Below are positions 33,828-50,093 of a stretch of DNA of 64,000 nt, in pieces (the stretch's first letter is position 1; the number at the start of each line of letters is the position of its first letter). The position numbers and the translations under genes are program-made. The stretch is taken from the NCBI RefSeq assembly GCF_019226825.1, contig NZ_CP076643.1, positions 2,728,001 through 2,792,000 on the forward strand, in the 5' to 3' direction. A model generated the notes under the pieces. The model was not told where the DNA came from. It made no database searches and was given only the letters and a program-made list of their open reading frames with translations. The DNA is from Vibrio ostreae (GTDB lineage Bacteria; Pseudomonadota; Gammaproteobacteria; Enterobacterales; Vibrionaceae).

Positions 33828-34709
33828 ATGTCTAAACGTGGTTTAGGAAAAGGGCTGGATGCACTTTTGTCAACCAGCTCTGTAGCGCGTGAAAAACAAC
33901 AGCTGGCCACGCACAGTCAGGCCCTGTCCAGCGACGGTCAGTTGACTGATCTCGCGATCACCAGCCTCAAACCGGGCATTTACCAACCCCGTAAAGATAT
34001 GTCAGCAGAAGCGCTGGAAGAACTGGCGGCTTCGATTCAGTCCCAGGGTATTATCCAGCCGATTGTTGTGCGTCCGCTGACCATGGGCGGGTATGAAATT
34101 ATTGCCGGCGAACGTCGCTGGCGCGCCGCACGTCAGGCTGGGTTGAAACAGGTGCCGTGTTTGATCAAAGCGGTCGAGGATCGTGCCGCGATCGCGATGG
34201 CCCTGATCGAAAACATCCAACGTGAAGATCTGAATGTGATCGAAGAAGCCCAGGCGCTGGAGCGACTGCAGGACGAATTCAAACTGACCCACCAGCAGGT
34301 GGCGGATGTGATCGGTAAGTCGCGCGCGACCGTGAGTAACCTGCTGCGTCTCAACCAGCTCGACGACAGCGTGAAGCGCCTGGTTGAAACCAAGCAGCTG
34401 GAAATGGGTCATGCCCGTGCGCTGTTGATGCTGGAAGGTGAACAGCAGGCCGAAGTGGCAGAGCGGGTCGCTAAAAAGCAACTCACCGTACGCCAGACAG
34501 AACAACTGGTGAAAAAGTGCCTTTCTGAGACTTCTGATGCAAAAAATGTCGTGGAAGACGAAGAAATACAACAAATGTCACAAAATCTAAGTGAAAAACT
34601 CGGCGCTAAAGTGTCAATTAGCCGCTCGAAGAATGGTAAGTCGAAGATAACGATAAATCTTGATGAACCTCATAAATTCGAGCAATTGATTGCCAAGCTA
34701 CAGGGCTAA
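33828..34709 (+). CDS. parB: Chromosome partitioning protein ParB
   Basis: ParB, 293 residues, is a CTP-dependent DNA clamp that loads at parS. It has the CTP/ParB box IIAGERRWRAARQAG and IALIENIQREDLNVIEEAQA, the HTH LTHQQVADVIGKSRATVSNLLRL, and a C-terminal dimerisation domain. It begins 23 bases after parA. The N-terminal segment KRGLGKGLDALL is the ParA-interacting peptide. Confidence 0.97.
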   Translation: MSKRGLGKGLDALLSTSSVAREKQQLATHSQALSSDGQLTDLAITSLKPGIYQPRKDMSAEALEELAASIQSQGIIQPIVVRPLTMGGYEIIAGERRWRAARQAGLKQVPCLIKAVEDRAAIAMALIENIQREDLNVIEEAQALERLQDEFKLTHQQVADVIGKSRATVSNLLRLNQLDDSVKRLVETKQLEMGHARALLMLEGEQQAEVAERVAKKQLTVRQTEQLVKKCLSETSDAKNVVEDEEIQQMSQNLSEKLGAKVSISRSKNGKSKITINLDEPHKFEQLIAKLQG

Positions 34710-34718
34710 GTGAGATAA

Positions 34719-34732
34719 TTGATTTAAATCAA
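34719..34732. promoter_or_regulatory. Putative FNR box upstream of the atp operon
   Basis: TTGAT-TTAA-ATCAA exactly matches the FNR consensus TTGATNNNNATCAA and sits inside an 18-bp perfect palindrome. It lies about 100 bases upstream of the -10 element of the atp promoter and 10 bases after the parB stop. Anaerobic control by FNR is inferred. Confidence 0.5.
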
Positions 34733-34806
34733 TTGTGCAAAATAAGTTTTCTTGAGCGAAATATGTCGATGTGTGAACAAAATTGTAACTTTTTGCAGCG
34801 TTGTAA

Positions 34807-34834
34807 TTGCAATCAGTTGCCGTCACCGTATAAT
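34807..34834 (+). promoter_or_regulatory. Sigma-70 promoter of the atp operon
   Basis: TTGCAA (34807-34812), a 16-base spacer and a consensus TATAAT (34829-34834) lie 60 bases before the atpI start codon. Confidence 0.6.
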
Positions 34835-34893
34835 TTTCGCCAATTTCCGGCCCTTAATAAAAAAGCGTTGGATATTACTAGAGGTACGAATAC

Positions 34894-35283
34894 ATGGTAG
34901 CTGCGTTAGCTAGGCCAGGACGAGAGCTTGCAAAGCGATTGTTAATGATCCAGTTTGGCGCGGCTATAGTTGTGGCAGCAGGGATGGCGATTGCCGTAAA
35001 TGCTGAATGGGGAATTTCAGCGCTAATTGGCGGGGGCATATTTGTCATCGCCAATGCAGTGTTTGCGCTGTGTGCTTTTATGTTTAGTGGAGCTCGGGCT
35101 GCAAAACGCATCACGGCCTCTTTCTACACGGGTGAAGCACTCAAAATCCTCATCACTATCGCACTGTTCTCTGCAGCCTACATGTATATGCAGGTGGAAC
35201 TTGTTCCCCTAAAACTAACCTATTTGCTGGTTCTGGGTATTAATATCTTTGCACCAGTGCTTTTCATTAACAACAAAAAATAG
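34894..35283 (+). CDS. atpI: F0F1 ATP synthase assembly protein I
   Basis: This 129-residue small membrane protein has about four transmembrane helices (LLMIQFGAAIVVAAGMAIAV, ALIGGGIFVIANAVFALCAFMF, ALKILITIALFSAAYMYMQV, LVLGINIFAPVLFI). AtpI assists assembly of the c-ring and is the first gene of the operon in gammaproteobacteria. It is followed 8 bases later by atpB. Confidence 0.95.
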   Translation: MVAALARPGRELAKRLLMIQFGAAIVVAAGMAIAVNAEWGISALIGGGIFVIANAVFALCAFMFSGARAAKRITASFYTGEALKILITIALFSAAYMYMQVELVPLKLTYLLVLGINIFAPVLFINNKK

Positions 35284-35288
35284 GATGA

Positions 35289-36104
<816 letters not shown>

Positions 36105-36150
36105 TAAAAATATTTAGCTTTTATTTGGGCTCATAAGCCAACAACAATAA

Positions 36151-36417
<267 letters not shown>

Positions 36418-36495
36418 TCACTTTTTGCCAGAGACAAACCGCGTCACGTGGTTTGTCATTGATTAACACTAAGTCCATATAGAGGGGTAGCTGTT

Positions 36496-36966
36496 GTGAA
36501 TATGAACGCAACTCTGCTAGGTCAAGCAATTTCATTCGCACTGTTTGTGTGGTTCTGCATGAAGTATGTGTGGCCGCCAATCATGAACGCAATTGAAGAG
36601 CGTCAGAAGAAAATTGCTGACGGTTTGCAAGCTGCTGAGCGTGCAAAGAAAGATTTGGACCTAGCACAAGCCAACGCTTCTGATCAAATGAAAGAAGCGA
36701 AGCGCACAGCAACTGAGGTCATTGAGGCAGCGAATAAACGTAAAGCCATGATTTTGGAAGAAGCACGCGAGGAAGCTCAGGCAGAACGCCAGAAAATCCT
36801 TGCTCAAGCTGACGCCGAAATCGAAGCTGAACGTAACCGCGCCCGCGATGAGCTGCGCAAACAAGTTGCAACTCTGGCGATTGCTGGTGCTGAGAAGATC
36901 CTTGAGCGTTCTATCGATAAAGATGCGCACAAAGACATTCTCGACAACATTACTGCAAAACTTTAA
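36496..36966 (+). CDS. atpF: ATP synthase F0 subunit b
   Basis: This 156-residue protein has one N-terminal membrane helix ([20 protein letters not shown]) followed by a long coiled coil rich in Ala, Glu, Lys and Arg; it forms the peripheral stalk. The start is GTG at 36496 with GAGGGG at good spacing; the next ATG is two codons later. Confidence 0.97.
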   Translation: MNMNATLLGQAISFALFVWFCMKYVWPPIMNAIEERQKKIADGLQAAERAKKDLDLAQANASDQMKEAKRTATEVIEAANKRKAMILEEAREEAQAERQKILAQADAEIEAERNRARDELRKQVATLAIAGAEKILERSIDKDAHKDILDNITAKL

Positions 36967-36981
36967 GTCTGGGGGCGCCGA

Positions 36982-37515
36982 ATGTCTGATATGACTACAA
37001 TTGCACGCCCCTATGCTAAAGCAGCATTTGAATTTGCGGCGGACAAACAGCAACTGGCCCAATGGGGTGAGATGCTGGGTTTCGCTGCTGAAGTCGCGAA
37101 TAACGACCAGATTAAAGAGCTGTTAACCAGCTCTACCTCTGCCGATAAACTGGCAGAAATCTTTGTCGCAATTTGTGGTGAACAGTTTGATGCACATGGC
37201 CAGAACCTGTTACGGGTGATGGCAGAGAACGGCCGTTTACAGGCCCTTCCGGATGTTTGCGCTCAATTCCATATCCTGAAACAGGAATATGAGAAAGAGA
37301 TCAACGTTGAAGTGATTTCAGCGACTGAGCTTACTGAGCAACAAAAAGCAGACATTAGCAGCAAACTTGAGCAGCGTCTTGAACGCAAAGTTCAGCTGAA
37401 TTGCAGTGTAGATGAGACCCTACTTGGTGGGGTTGTAATTCGAGCCGGAGACCTGGTCATCGATAACTCAGCGCGTGGTCGTTTAAAACGCCTGGGCGAT
37501 GCCATGCAGTCTTGA
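36982..37515 (+). CDS. atpH: ATP synthase F1 subunit delta
   Basis: This 177-residue protein links F1 to the peripheral stalk. Typical features are the N-terminal [12 protein letters not shown], and near the end [29 protein letters not shown]. It lies between atpF and atpA, as is standard. Confidence 0.97.
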   Translation: MSDMTTIARPYAKAAFEFAADKQQLAQWGEMLGFAAEVANNDQIKELLTSSTSADKLAEIFVAICGEQFDAHGQNLLRVMAENGRLQALPDVCAQFHILKQEYEKEINVEVISATELTEQQKADISSKLEQRLERKVQLNCSVDETLLGGVVIRAGDLVIDNSARGRLKRLGDAMQS

Positions 37516-37528
37516 TGGGGATTGGAGC

Positions 37529-39070
37529 ATGCAACTTAATTCCACGGAAATTAGCGATCTAATTAAACAGCGTATTGAATCTTTCAACGTTGTTAGTGAA
37601 GCTCGCAACGAAGGTACTATCGTTTCGGTAAGCGATGGTATTATCCGAATTCACGGCCTAGCGGACGTGATGCAGGGTGAAATGATTGAATTACCGGGTG
37701 GCCTTTTCGCACTAGCACTTAACCTTGAGCGTGACTCGGTAGGTGCGGTAGTAATGGGCCCGTACGCCAACCTGAAGGAAGGCGATAAAGTAACTGGTAC
37801 TGGTCGTATTCTTGAAGTACCGGTAGGTCCTGAACTGCTGGGTCGTGTGGTTAACACTCTGGGTGAACCAATCGACGGTAAAGGTCCGATTGATGCGAAA
37901 CTGACTTCTCCAGTAGAAGTGATTGCACCTGGTGTAATCGACCGTCAATCTGTTGACCAGCCAGTTCAAACTGGTTACAAATCAGTGGACTCGATGATTC
38001 CAATCGGCCGTGGTCAGCGTGAGCTGGTTATCGGTGACCGCCAGACTGGTAAAACAGCGATGGCGATCGATGCGATCATCAACCAAAAAAATTCAGGTAT
38101 TTACTCTATCTACGTAGCGATCGGTCAGAAAGCATCGACTATCGCCAACGTGGTACGTAAACTGGAAGAGCACGGCGCACTGCAAAACACTATCGTGGTT
38201 GTCGCGTCTGCTTCTGAATCTGCTGCACTGCAATACCTGGCGCCTTACGCGGGTTGTGCAATGGGTGAATACTTCCGCGATCGCGGCGAAGACGCACTGA
38301 TTGTTTATGATGATCTATCTAAACAAGCGGTAGCTTACCGTCAGATCTCTCTACTGCTACGTCGTCCACCGGGCCGTGAAGCTTTCCCTGGTGACGTATT
38401 CTACCTCCACTCACGTCTGCTAGAGCGTGCTGCTCGTGTCAGTGCTGAGTACGTAGAACGTTTCACTAACGGTGAAGTGAAAGGTAAGACCGGTTCTTTG
38501 ACTGCTCTGCCTATCATCGAAACTCAAGCTGGTGACGTATCTGCATTCGTACCGACCAACGTTATCTCTATCACCGATGGTCAGATCTTCCTGCAAACTG
38601 AACTGTTCAACGCGGGTGTTCGCCCGGCGGTTGACCCAGGTATTTCAGTTTCGCGTGTAGGTGGTGCGGCGCAAACGAAAATCGTTAAGAAGCTGTCTGG
38701 TGGTATCCGTACCGCTCTGGCTGCATACCGTGAGCTGGCGGCATTCGCACAGTTCTCATCGGATCTTGACGATGCGACTAAACGTCAGCTGAACCATGGT
38801 CAGAAAGTAACTGAACTGATGAAACAGAAACAGTACGCTCCAATGTCTGTTTTTGATCAGGCTCTGACTATCTACGCAGCTGAGCGTGGTTACCTGAATG
38901 ATGTAGAACTGTCAAAAGTTCTGGATTTCGAGGCAGCCCTACTATCGTTTGCTCGCGCGCAATACGCTGAACTTGCAGCGCAAATCGACCAGACGGGTGC
39001 ATATAACGATGAAATCGAAGCTCAGCTGAAGAAGCTGGTTGATGATTTCGTAGCAACCCAAACTTGGTAA
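37529..39070 (+). CDS. atpA: ATP synthase F1 subunit alpha
   Basis: This 513-residue non-catalytic nucleotide-binding subunit has P-loop [15 protein letters not shown] and the conserved segment [19 protein letters not shown]. The start at 37529 ([17 protein letters not shown]) is preceded by GGGGATTGGAG; an earlier in-frame ATG falls inside atpH. Confidence 0.98.
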   Translation: MQLNSTEISDLIKQRIESFNVVSEARNEGTIVSVSDGIIRIHGLADVMQGEMIELPGGLFALALNLERDSVGAVVMGPYANLKEGDKVTGTGRILEVPVGPELLGRVVNTLGEPIDGKGPIDAKLTSPVEVIAPGVIDRQSVDQPVQTGYKSVDSMIPIGRGQRELVIGDRQTGKTAMAIDAIINQKNSGIYSIYVAIGQKASTIANVVRKLEEHGALQNTIVVVASASESAALQYLAPYAGCAMGEYFRDRGEDALIVYDDLSKQAVAYRQISLLLRRPPGREAFPGDVFYLHSRLLERAARVSAEYVERFTNGEVKGKTGSLTALPIIETQAGDVSAFVPTNVISITDGQIFLQTELFNAGVRPAVDPGISVSRVGGAAQTKIVKKLSGGIRTALAAYRELAAFAQFSSDLDDATKRQLNHGQKVTELMKQKQYAPMSVFDQALTIYAAERGYLNDVELSKVLDFEAALLSFARAQYAELAAQIDQTGAYNDEIEAQLKKLVDDFVATQTW

Positions 39071-39113
39071 TAGGTCGGTGGCATTCTTTGCCACCAACTA
39101 ATGGAGAGTAACG

Positions 39114-39980
39114 ATGGCCGGCGCAAAAGAGATACGTAATAAAATCGGTAGTGTAAAAAGCACTCAGAAAATTACGAAAGCGATGGAAATGGTGGCAGCT
39201 TCAAAAATGCGTCGCTCGCAAGAAGCGATGGAAGCTTCCCGTCCATACGCAACAACTATGCGTAAAGTGATCGGTCATGTCGCTCATGCAAATCTGGAAT
39301 ACCGTCATCCGTATCTGGAAGAGCGTGAAGCGAAACGTGTTGGTTACATCATTGTTTCTACAGACCGTGGTTTGTGTGGTGGTTTGAACGTTAACTTGTT
39401 CAAGAAAGCCATCACAGATATGCAAACCTGGCAGGAGAAAGGTGTTGAAGTTGAACTGGCGATTGTCGGTTCAAAAGCAACCGCTTTCTTCAAAAACAGC
39501 GGCGCGCGCGTAGCGGCTCAGGTGTCTGGTCTGGGGGATACCCCGGTACTGGAAGATCTGATCGGCTCGGTCGGTGTGATGCTGAAGAAATATGATAACG
39601 GCGAATTGGATCGTCTGTACGTGGTGTTCAACGAATTTGTAAACACCATGGTACAACAACCAAAGATCGATCAATTACTACCTTTGCCTAAATCGGAAAG
39701 CGAAGAAGTCAAGCGTGAGCATTCATGGGACTACATCTACGAGCCTGAACCAAAACCTCTGCTGGATGCGCTACTGCTGCGCTACGTAGAGTCTCAGGTT
39801 TATCAGGGTGTGGTTGAGAACCTTGCTTGTGAGCAAGCGGCTCGAATGATTGCGATGAAAGCTGCGACGGACAACGCGAGCAACCTGATTGACGAACTGG
39901 AACTGGTGTACAACAAAGCCCGTCAGGCGGCGATTACACAGGAACTGTCGGAAATCGTAAGTGGTGCGGCAGCGGTTTAA
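39114..39980 (+). CDS. atpG: ATP synthase F1 subunit gamma
   Basis: This 288-residue central stalk subunit has an N-terminal helix [34 protein letters not shown] and a C-terminal helix ending in [14 protein letters not shown]; both insert into the alpha3beta3 ring. Length and position between atpA and atpD are normal. Confidence 0.98.
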   Translation: MAGAKEIRNKIGSVKSTQKITKAMEMVAASKMRRSQEAMEASRPYATTMRKVIGHVAHANLEYRHPYLEEREAKRVGYIIVSTDRGLCGGLNVNLFKKAITDMQTWQEKGVEVELAIVGSKATAFFKNSGARVAAQVSGLGDTPVLEDLIGSVGVMLKKYDNGELDRLYVVFNEFVNTMVQQPKIDQLLPLPKSESEEVKREHSWDYIYEPEPKPLLDALLLRYVESQVYQGVVENLACEQAARMIAMKAATDNASNLIDELELVYNKARQAAITQELSEIVSGAAAV

Positions 39981-39990
39981 GCTTAGGTAA

Positions 39991-41418
<1,428 letters not shown>

Positions 41419-41436
41419 GGCTAACTAGGAGGCGAT

Positions 41437-41859
41437 ATGGCAGCAATAACCTTTCATCTGGATGTAGTCAGTGCTGAGAAGAAAATCTTCTCTGGCCTAG
41501 TGGAAACATTTCAGGTGACCGGTAGCGAAGGTGAGCTAGGTATTTTCCATGGCCACACACCGCTGCTGACCGCTATTAAGCCTGGTATGGTGCGTATTGT
41601 GAAACAGCACGGCCACGAAGAAATTATTTATGTTTCTGGTGGTATTGTTGAAGTTCAGCCTGGCACAGCGACTGTGCTGGCTGATACTGCAATTCGTGGT
41701 GAAGACCTAGACGCAGCGAAGGCAGCAGAAGCTAAGCGTCGCGCTGAGGAGAATATCCAGAATCAGCACGGCGATATGAACTTCGCACAAGCGGCCAGTG
41801 AACTGGCTAAAGCCATTGCTCAGCTTCGAGTGATCGAGTTGACGAAAAAACGTCGTTAA
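41437..41859 (+). CDS. atpC: ATP synthase F1 subunit epsilon
   Basis: This 140-residue regulatory subunit has a beta-sandwich N-terminal domain ([34 protein letters not shown]) and a helical C-terminal pair that can inhibit ATP hydrolysis. It is the last gene of the operon and a terminator follows. Confidence 0.97.
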   Translation: MAAITFHLDVVSAEKKIFSGLVETFQVTGSEGELGIFHGHTPLLTAIKPGMVRIVKQHGHEEIIYVSGGIVEVQPGTATVLADTAIRGEDLDAAKAAEAKRRAEENIQNQHGDMNFAQAASELAKAIAQLRVIELTKKRR

Positions 41860-41877
41860 TCTTTAGCGATGTGATGA

Positions 41878-41906
41878 CAAAAGGCGGCCTCAGGGTCGCC
41901 TTTTTG
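41878..41906 (+). terminator. Rho-independent terminator of the atp operon
   Basis: A hairpin AAAGGCGGCC / GGTCGCCTTT (one G-T wobble) is followed by a T run, about 20 bases after the atpC stop codon. Confidence 0.85.
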
Positions 41907-42007
41907 CTTATTTTTTATCAGAAATTTAACCCAATCATTTAACACGCCTATAGTAAGCCGCTAAAATGCGGTCAGTTCTTTTTATTAAAACGTCAGACAG
42001 GTACAAC

Positions 42008-43369
42008 ATGAAATTTAGCGCAGTGATCCTTGCCGCTGGTAAGGGAACACGCATGCACTCGGAGCTGCCGAAAGTGCTGCATACTCTGGCCGGTAAGCCA
42101 ATGGTGAAACATGTGATTGATACGTGTCATTCACTGGGAACCCAGAATATTCATCTGGTGTACGGCCATGGCGGCGACAAAATGCAGCAGACACTGGCTC
42201 AGGAGTCGGTCAACTGGGTTTTGCAGGCCCAGCAGCTGGGGACCGGTCATGCGGTTGATCAGGCATCGGCTCAGTTTGCCGATGATGAAAAAATCCTGGT
42301 GTTGTACGGTGACGTGCCGCTGATTTCGCCACAGACCCTGGAGCGTCTGCTCGATGCCCAGCCGGAAGGTGGGATTGGTCTGCTGACGGTTGAGCTGGAC
42401 AACCCGACCGGTTATGGACGTATTGTGCGCCGGGACGGTCAGGTGGTGGCCATTGTGGAGCAGAAAGATGCCTCTGAAGAGCAGAAGCTGATCCGCGAAA
42501 TTAATACCGGTGTGATGGTGGCAACCGGCCGCGATCTCAAACGTTGGCTGTCTGGCCTTAACAACAATAATGCTCAGGGTGAATACTACCTGACTGACGT
42601 GATCGCGGCGGCGCACGCGGATGGCCGTATCATTGAGGCGGTGCACGCCGCCAGCGCAACGGAAGTGGAAGGGGTTAATGATCGCATTCAACTGGCGCGT
42701 CTTGAGCGTGCTTTCCAGTCCGCTCAGGCTCAGGCATTGCTGGAGCAGGGCGTGATGCTGCGTGACCCGGCCCGTTTTGATCTGCGTGGTACTATCCAGT
42801 GCGGGCGCGACGTCGAAATCGACGTGAATGTGATCATCGAAGGTAATGTGTCGATCGGCAACAACGTTGTGATTGGTGCCGGTGCGATTCTGAAAGATTG
42901 TGAAATCGACGATAACACTGTGATTCGCCCATACAGCGTGATTGAAGGTGCCACGGTCGGTGAAGACTGTACCGTTGGCCCGTTCGCCCGTCTGCGTCCG
43001 GGCGCGGAAATGCACAACGATGCTCATGTTGGTAATTTCGTTGAAATGAAAAATGTCCGTCTGGGTCAGGGATCAAAAGCCAACCATCTGACCTACCTGG
43101 GCGATGCGGAAATTGGCCAGCGCACCAATATTGGTGCCGGTACTATTACTTGTAACTACGACGGTGCTAACAAGCACAAAACCCTGATCGGGAATGATGT
43201 ATTTGTCGGCTCTGACAGCCAGCTGGTGGCACCGGTCGTGATTGCCGACGGAGCGACAATTGGCGCGGGCACCACATTAACCCGTGATGTGGCCGCTGGT
43301 GAGTTAGTGATTACTCGCGCTAAAGAGAAGAAAATTTCTGGCTGGCAGCGTCCGGTGAAGAAAAAATAA
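42008..43369 (+). CDS. glmU: Bifunctional N-acetylglucosamine-1-phosphate uridyltransferase / glucosamine-1-phosphate acetyltransferase
   Basis: This 453-residue cytoplasmic enzyme makes UDP-GlcNAc for peptidoglycan and LPS. The N-terminal pyrophosphorylase domain begins [27 protein letters not shown]. The C-terminal part is a left-handed beta-helix of hexapeptide repeats ([39 protein letters not shown]). The start is 42008 ([11 protein letters not shown]); an upstream in-frame start would add non-conserved residues. The convergent punC shares the terminator. Confidence 0.98.
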   Translation: MKFSAVILAAGKGTRMHSELPKVLHTLAGKPMVKHVIDTCHSLGTQNIHLVYGHGGDKMQQTLAQESVNWVLQAQQLGTGHAVDQASAQFADDEKILVLYGDVPLISPQTLERLLDAQPEGGIGLLTVELDNPTGYGRIVRRDGQVVAIVEQKDASEEQKLIREINTGVMVATGRDLKRWLSGLNNNNAQGEYYLTDVIAAAHADGRIIEAVHAASATEVEGVNDRIQLARLERAFQSAQAQALLEQGVMLRDPARFDLRGTIQCGRDVEIDVNVIIEGNVSIGNNVVIGAGAILKDCEIDDNTVIRPYSVIEGATVGEDCTVGPFARLRPGAEMHNDAHVGNFVEMKNVRLGQGSKANHLTYLGDAEIGQRTNIGAGTITCNYDGANKHKTLIGNDVFVGSDSQLVAPVVIADGATIGAGTTLTRDVAAGELVITRAKEKKISGWQRPVKKK

Positions 43370-43387
43370 TTCATCGCTGATTGATAT

Positions 43388-43421
43388 AAAAAAAGCCTGC
43401 ATGATAATGCAGGCTTTTTTG
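43388..43421. terminator. Bidirectional terminator between glmU and punC
   Basis: Perfect arms AAAAGCCTGCAT / ATGCAGGCTTTT with a 4-base loop, A-rich on the left and T-rich on the right, serve both convergent genes. Confidence 0.9.
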
Positions 43422-43451
43422 TGGTCGCCATCAGCAGAGAGTTAAAGACGA

Positions 43452-44654
43452 TTACTTCTCTTCGGCGACACGGGCATGGTCCGCCGCTGTGAACTCATCA
43501 TGCTTGGCGCGGTTAGCCAGCCAGTAGCCGCTCCACAGACCGAGCATACAGACCAGAATAGCTACGCCAGTAACCAGTTGGGCCTGGCTGGCCAGCGCAG
43601 CCACCAGAGCACTGGCCAGGCTGGAGACACAAATCTGCAGGCTGTTTTGCAGTCCTGCTGCCGTTGCCGGGCTCTGTTTGGCACTTGCCAGGGCGCGGTT
43701 GACCACAATCGGGTACAGAGCGCCATTGGCGACCGCAATCAGGCAGAACGGTGCCAAGATTGGCCAGATAGAGGTCAGTAGCCACTGCGAAGCAATAAAT
43801 ACTAGCAGCGTGGCCACAGTAAACAGTGCCAGCAGTTGTTTCAGAACCCGCTCATCACCGTATTGGCGTACACACCATTTACCCAGATAGCCACCGGTCA
43901 TAAAGGCGATGGTTTGCGGAATAAAGCTCAGGCCGATATCGCGCGCATCATAGCCAAGTTGGGCCATGATTTCCGGCATCCCGGTCAGGTAGGCAAAAAA
44001 CGCTGCGGACGCGGTGGCAAACATCAAAACGTGACCGGTATAAGTCCGGCTGCGCAGTAGCGCTTTGATATCTTGCCCGACTGAGGTGGTCTTTGCTTCG
44101 GGCGCGGTGTTGGTTTGTAAGCCCGTACTTACCGCCAGTACCAGACCTATCGAGGCCAGGACAATAAAGATACTGTTCCAGCCAAAGTGATCGGTCAGCA
44201 CCACACCCAGCTGCGGGGCCAGCGCCGGAGAGAGCGCCACCAGCGGCATAATGGTGGCAAAGATTTGTTGGCTGGTTTTGCTCGGGTAGCGCTGGATCAC
44301 CATGGCCTGCCAGATCACCGCTGGTGCACAGACACCAATCGCCTGCATAAAGCGCAGGCTGAGCAGCTGCCACACCTGATCGCTCCAGGCCAGACCGGCA
44401 GACGCCAGAGCAAACAGCAGCAGGCCGCTGATGAGGGTATTACGATGACCAAACTTATCGCTGGCCAGGCCCCACAGCAGCTGACCTGATGCCATGCCGA
44501 CCAGGAAGACCGTCAGTGACAGCGCAATCTGTTCTGGTCCGGTGGCAAAGTCCTGCTCCATCAGCTTAAAGGCGGGCAGATACATGTCAGTGGCAACGAA
44601 GCCGAGCATAGAAAGTGCAGCCAGATAGAACAGCTGCCATGACGATACTTTCAT
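43452..44654 (-). CDS. punC: Bcr/CflA-family MFS transporter, PunC-like purine transporter
   Basis: This 400-residue protein has about 12 transmembrane segments. The N-terminal MLGFVATDMYLPAF and LLWGLASDKFGHR (MFS motif A) are typical of the Bcr/CflA drug-transporter family. Sequence similarity to E. coli YdhC (PunC), as I recall it, is strong along the length (RFMQAIGVCAPAVIWQAMV, ANGALYPIVV), and the neighbouring divergent LysR gene resembles YdhB (PunR). PunC imports purines. The start at 44654 (MKVSSWQLFYL) has GGGAATAAG upstream. Confidence 0.78.
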   Translation of the reverse strand: MKVSSWQLFYLAALSMLGFVATDMYLPAFKLMEQDFATGPEQIALSLTVFLVGMASGQLLWGLASDKFGHRNTLISGLLLFALASAGLAWSDQVWQLLSLRFMQAIGVCAPAVIWQAMVIQRYPSKTSQQIFATIMPLVALSPALAPQLGVVLTDHFGWNSIFIVLASIGLVLAVSTGLQTNTAPEAKTTSVGQDIKALLRSRTYTGHVLMFATASAAFFAYLTGMPEIMAQLGYDARDIGLSFIPQTIAFMTGGYLGKWCVRQYGDERVLKQLLALFTVATLLVFIASQWLLTSIWPILAPFCLIAVANGALYPIVVNRALASAKQSPATAAGLQNSLQICVSSLASALVAALASQAQLVTGVAILVCMLGLWSGYWLANRAKHDEFTAADHARVAEEK

Positions 44655-44808
44655 TCTTATTCCCATCAAAAAAATTAACTGAAATTTATCCTGTCTGTTG
44701 AGTTGTTATGCAGGATTTATCGAAGCTGCCATTCTATTTTTGCTTTAAGATAAAATGAAACGCGAAATTTATTAGTTATCAGTCAAATTTTTTGAAAGGT
44801 AGGGCGTG

Positions 44809-45714
44809 ATGTTTGCAAAGTCTTCACTGGAGATGCTCGATACGGTGGCCAGGCTGGGGAGCTTCACTGCGGCCGCCGAGCAACTGCATAAAGTCCCCTC
44901 GGCGATCAGCTACGGGGTGCGTCAGGTCGAGAGCGAACTGGGAGTGGTCTTGTTTCGGCGCCTGCCGCGCAAGGTGGAACTGACACCGGCTGGGGAACTG
45001 TTTATGGCCGAGGCGCGGCTGTTACTGCGTCAGATGGAAGAGGTCAAGGCACAAACCCGGCGCGCGGCGCGTGGCTGGCAGGCCACACTGAAGGTCACGC
45101 TGGATAACGTGGTTAAGTTGGATCCACTTAAAGCTATGATCGAAGAGTTTTATCGCCGCTTTGAATTTGCTGAGCTGCAAATCAACATGGAAGTGTTTAA
45201 TGGATCCTGGGAAGCGATCGCTCAGGGCCGGGCGGATGTGGTGATCGGCGCCACTTCTGCTGTGCCGGTCGGGGGCGACTTTGAAGTGCGTGATATGGGC
45301 GTGCTTGACTGGGCTTTTGTCGTTGCCAGAGACCATCCTTGTGCCCGTGAGCCGGAGCTGAGTGAGGCCTTTGTCAGTCAGTTTGCTGCGATTTGTCTCG
45401 ATGATACGTCCAGTGTGTTGCCGAAACGGCATACCAGCCATTATCCGCAGCAGCGCCGTTTGCTGCTGCCCAACTGGCACAGTGCGATCGAATGTCTTAA
45501 AAACGGGCTTGGAGTCGGCTATATGCCGCGCCATATGGCGCAGGGCCTGCTCGCCAGCGGTGAGCTGGTGGAGCGTGATTTGACGGATCACAAGCCACTC
45601 AGCCAGTGCTGTCTGGTGTGGCGTAAAGAGGACAACCATAAACTGATTGGCTGGATGGTCGACTACCTCGGCAGTAGTGAGCAGCTTTACCGCGACTGGC
45701 TTCAGGCGTATTGA
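44809..45714 (+). CDS. punR: LysR-family regulator, PunR-like
   Basis: This 301-residue LysR-type regulator has an N-terminal winged HTH (LEMLDTVARLGSFTAAAEQLHKVPSAISYGVRQVESELGVVLFRRLPRKVELTPAGELF) and an effector-binding domain with EVFNGSWEAIAQGRADVVIGATSAVPVGGDFEVRDMG. The latter matches E. coli YdhB/PunR as I recall it. It is divergent from punC across 154 bases, the usual set-up for activating an adjacent transporter. A GTG directly before the chosen ATG is an alternative start. Confidence 0.8.
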   Translation: MFAKSSLEMLDTVARLGSFTAAAEQLHKVPSAISYGVRQVESELGVVLFRRLPRKVELTPAGELFMAEARLLLRQMEEVKAQTRRAARGWQATLKVTLDNVVKLDPLKAMIEEFYRRFEFAELQINMEVFNGSWEAIAQGRADVVIGATSAVPVGGDFEVRDMGVLDWAFVVARDHPCAREPELSEAFVSQFAAICLDDTSSVLPKRHTSHYPQQRRLLLPNWHSAIECLKNGLGVGYMPRHMAQGLLASGELVERDLTDHKPLSQCCLVWRKEDNHKLIGWMVDYLGSSEQLYRDWLQAY

Positions 45715-45848
45715 GCCAGGTCAGGACACACTAAGCCAGGCCAGAAAACCCAGTCCCGCTCTTGGCGAGCGGGGCTGGAATCATCATGCCAGCTAGCACG
45801 CGACCGGGTTTGGCCGCGCACGTATTCCAATTTCAGTACCAGTAGCGA

Positions 45849-49210
<3,362 letters not shown>

Positions 49211-49279
49211 TGTCTATCTCCGTGACATACAATCGGTGATTGTGTGTGAGAGTGTTCTGGGTACTCAGTTGTTATTTTG

Positions 49280-49296
49280 TTCTGGTTAGACCAGTA
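49280..49296. promoter_or_regulatory. Putative FadR operator of fadBA
   Basis: TTCTGGTTAGACCAGTA has the dyad CTGGT...ACCAG of FadR sites and lies in the fadB promoter region. FadR would repress fadBA until long-chain acyl-CoA accumulates. Confidence 0.6.
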
Positions 49297-49437
49297 ATTT
49301 TAGTGTGAACCCGGGACTGGTTAATTTCAATACATTTTTTAAACAACTGTTTAACATTGTGCGCTCATACCAATCCTAGGTCATTTTTACTGAGCTCGTG
49401 TTACACTGGCCGGCCTTTTCATCACAGAGTGAGAGTT

Positions 49438-50061
49438 ATGAACGTTCAGCCCTATTTCATTCCCGCCGCTCCGGTGCAGTCTGAAGAGGAAATCAAGAAA
49501 AGCCACTTTATTACCTATCTGGCGCATACGCCGGGGATTGAGGCGGCTAAAACCTTTGTTGAACAGATTAAAGCTCAGCATAGCGATGCCCGTCATAACT
49601 GTTGGGCCTTCGTGGCCGGACGACCACAAGATTCCATGTTGTGGGGATTCAGTGATGATGGTGAACCATCCGGTACCGCGGGGAAGCCTATTTTGGCCCA
49701 GTTGTCCGGTTGCGGCGTGGGTGAATTGACGGCGGTGGTGACGCGCTATTATGGTGGTATTCGCCTTGGTACCGGTGGCTTGGTCAAAGCCTATGGCGGC
49801 GGAGTGCAACAGGCACTTAAGTTGCTTCAAACAATTGAGAAAAAAATCACCACAAAGTTACGCCTGACGTTAGACTACGGATTAGTGGCTCTGGCGCAGT
49901 CAGTGATGAGTCAGTTCGAGGCGGTCGAAGTGCAGTCACAATATAATGAAAGTGTTCAATTGGTGGTGGAGCTGGAATTCCTCAACGTAGATGCGTTCAC
50001 CCAAAGCCTTATTAACAAGAGTGGGGCTAAAATTCTTGTTACTCGTATGGATAACGAATAG
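49438..50061 (+). CDS. yigZ: YigZ/IMPACT family protein
   Basis: This 207-residue protein has the UPF0029/IMPACT N-terminal domain (EEIKKSHFITYLAHTPGIEAAKTFVEQIKAQHSDARHNCWAFV, SDDGEPSGTAGKPIL, VVTRYYGGIRLGTGGLVKAYGGGV) and a C-terminal DUF1949 domain. The function is not firmly known; the fold suggests nucleic-acid or ribosome interaction. The start at 49438 gives the conserved N-terminus and is preceded by GAGTGAGAG. Confidence 0.93.
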   Translation: MNVQPYFIPAAPVQSEEEIKKSHFITYLAHTPGIEAAKTFVEQIKAQHSDARHNCWAFVAGRPQDSMLWGFSDDGEPSGTAGKPILAQLSGCGVGELTAVVTRYYGGIRLGTGGLVKAYGGGVQQALKLLQTIEKKITTKLRLTLDYGLVALAQSVMSQFEAVEVQSQYNESVQLVVELEFLNVDAFTQSLINKSGAKILVTRMDNE

Positions 50062-50093
50062 GAAGTCAGAAGCGCTGCTTCGTAAGTCTGTTA

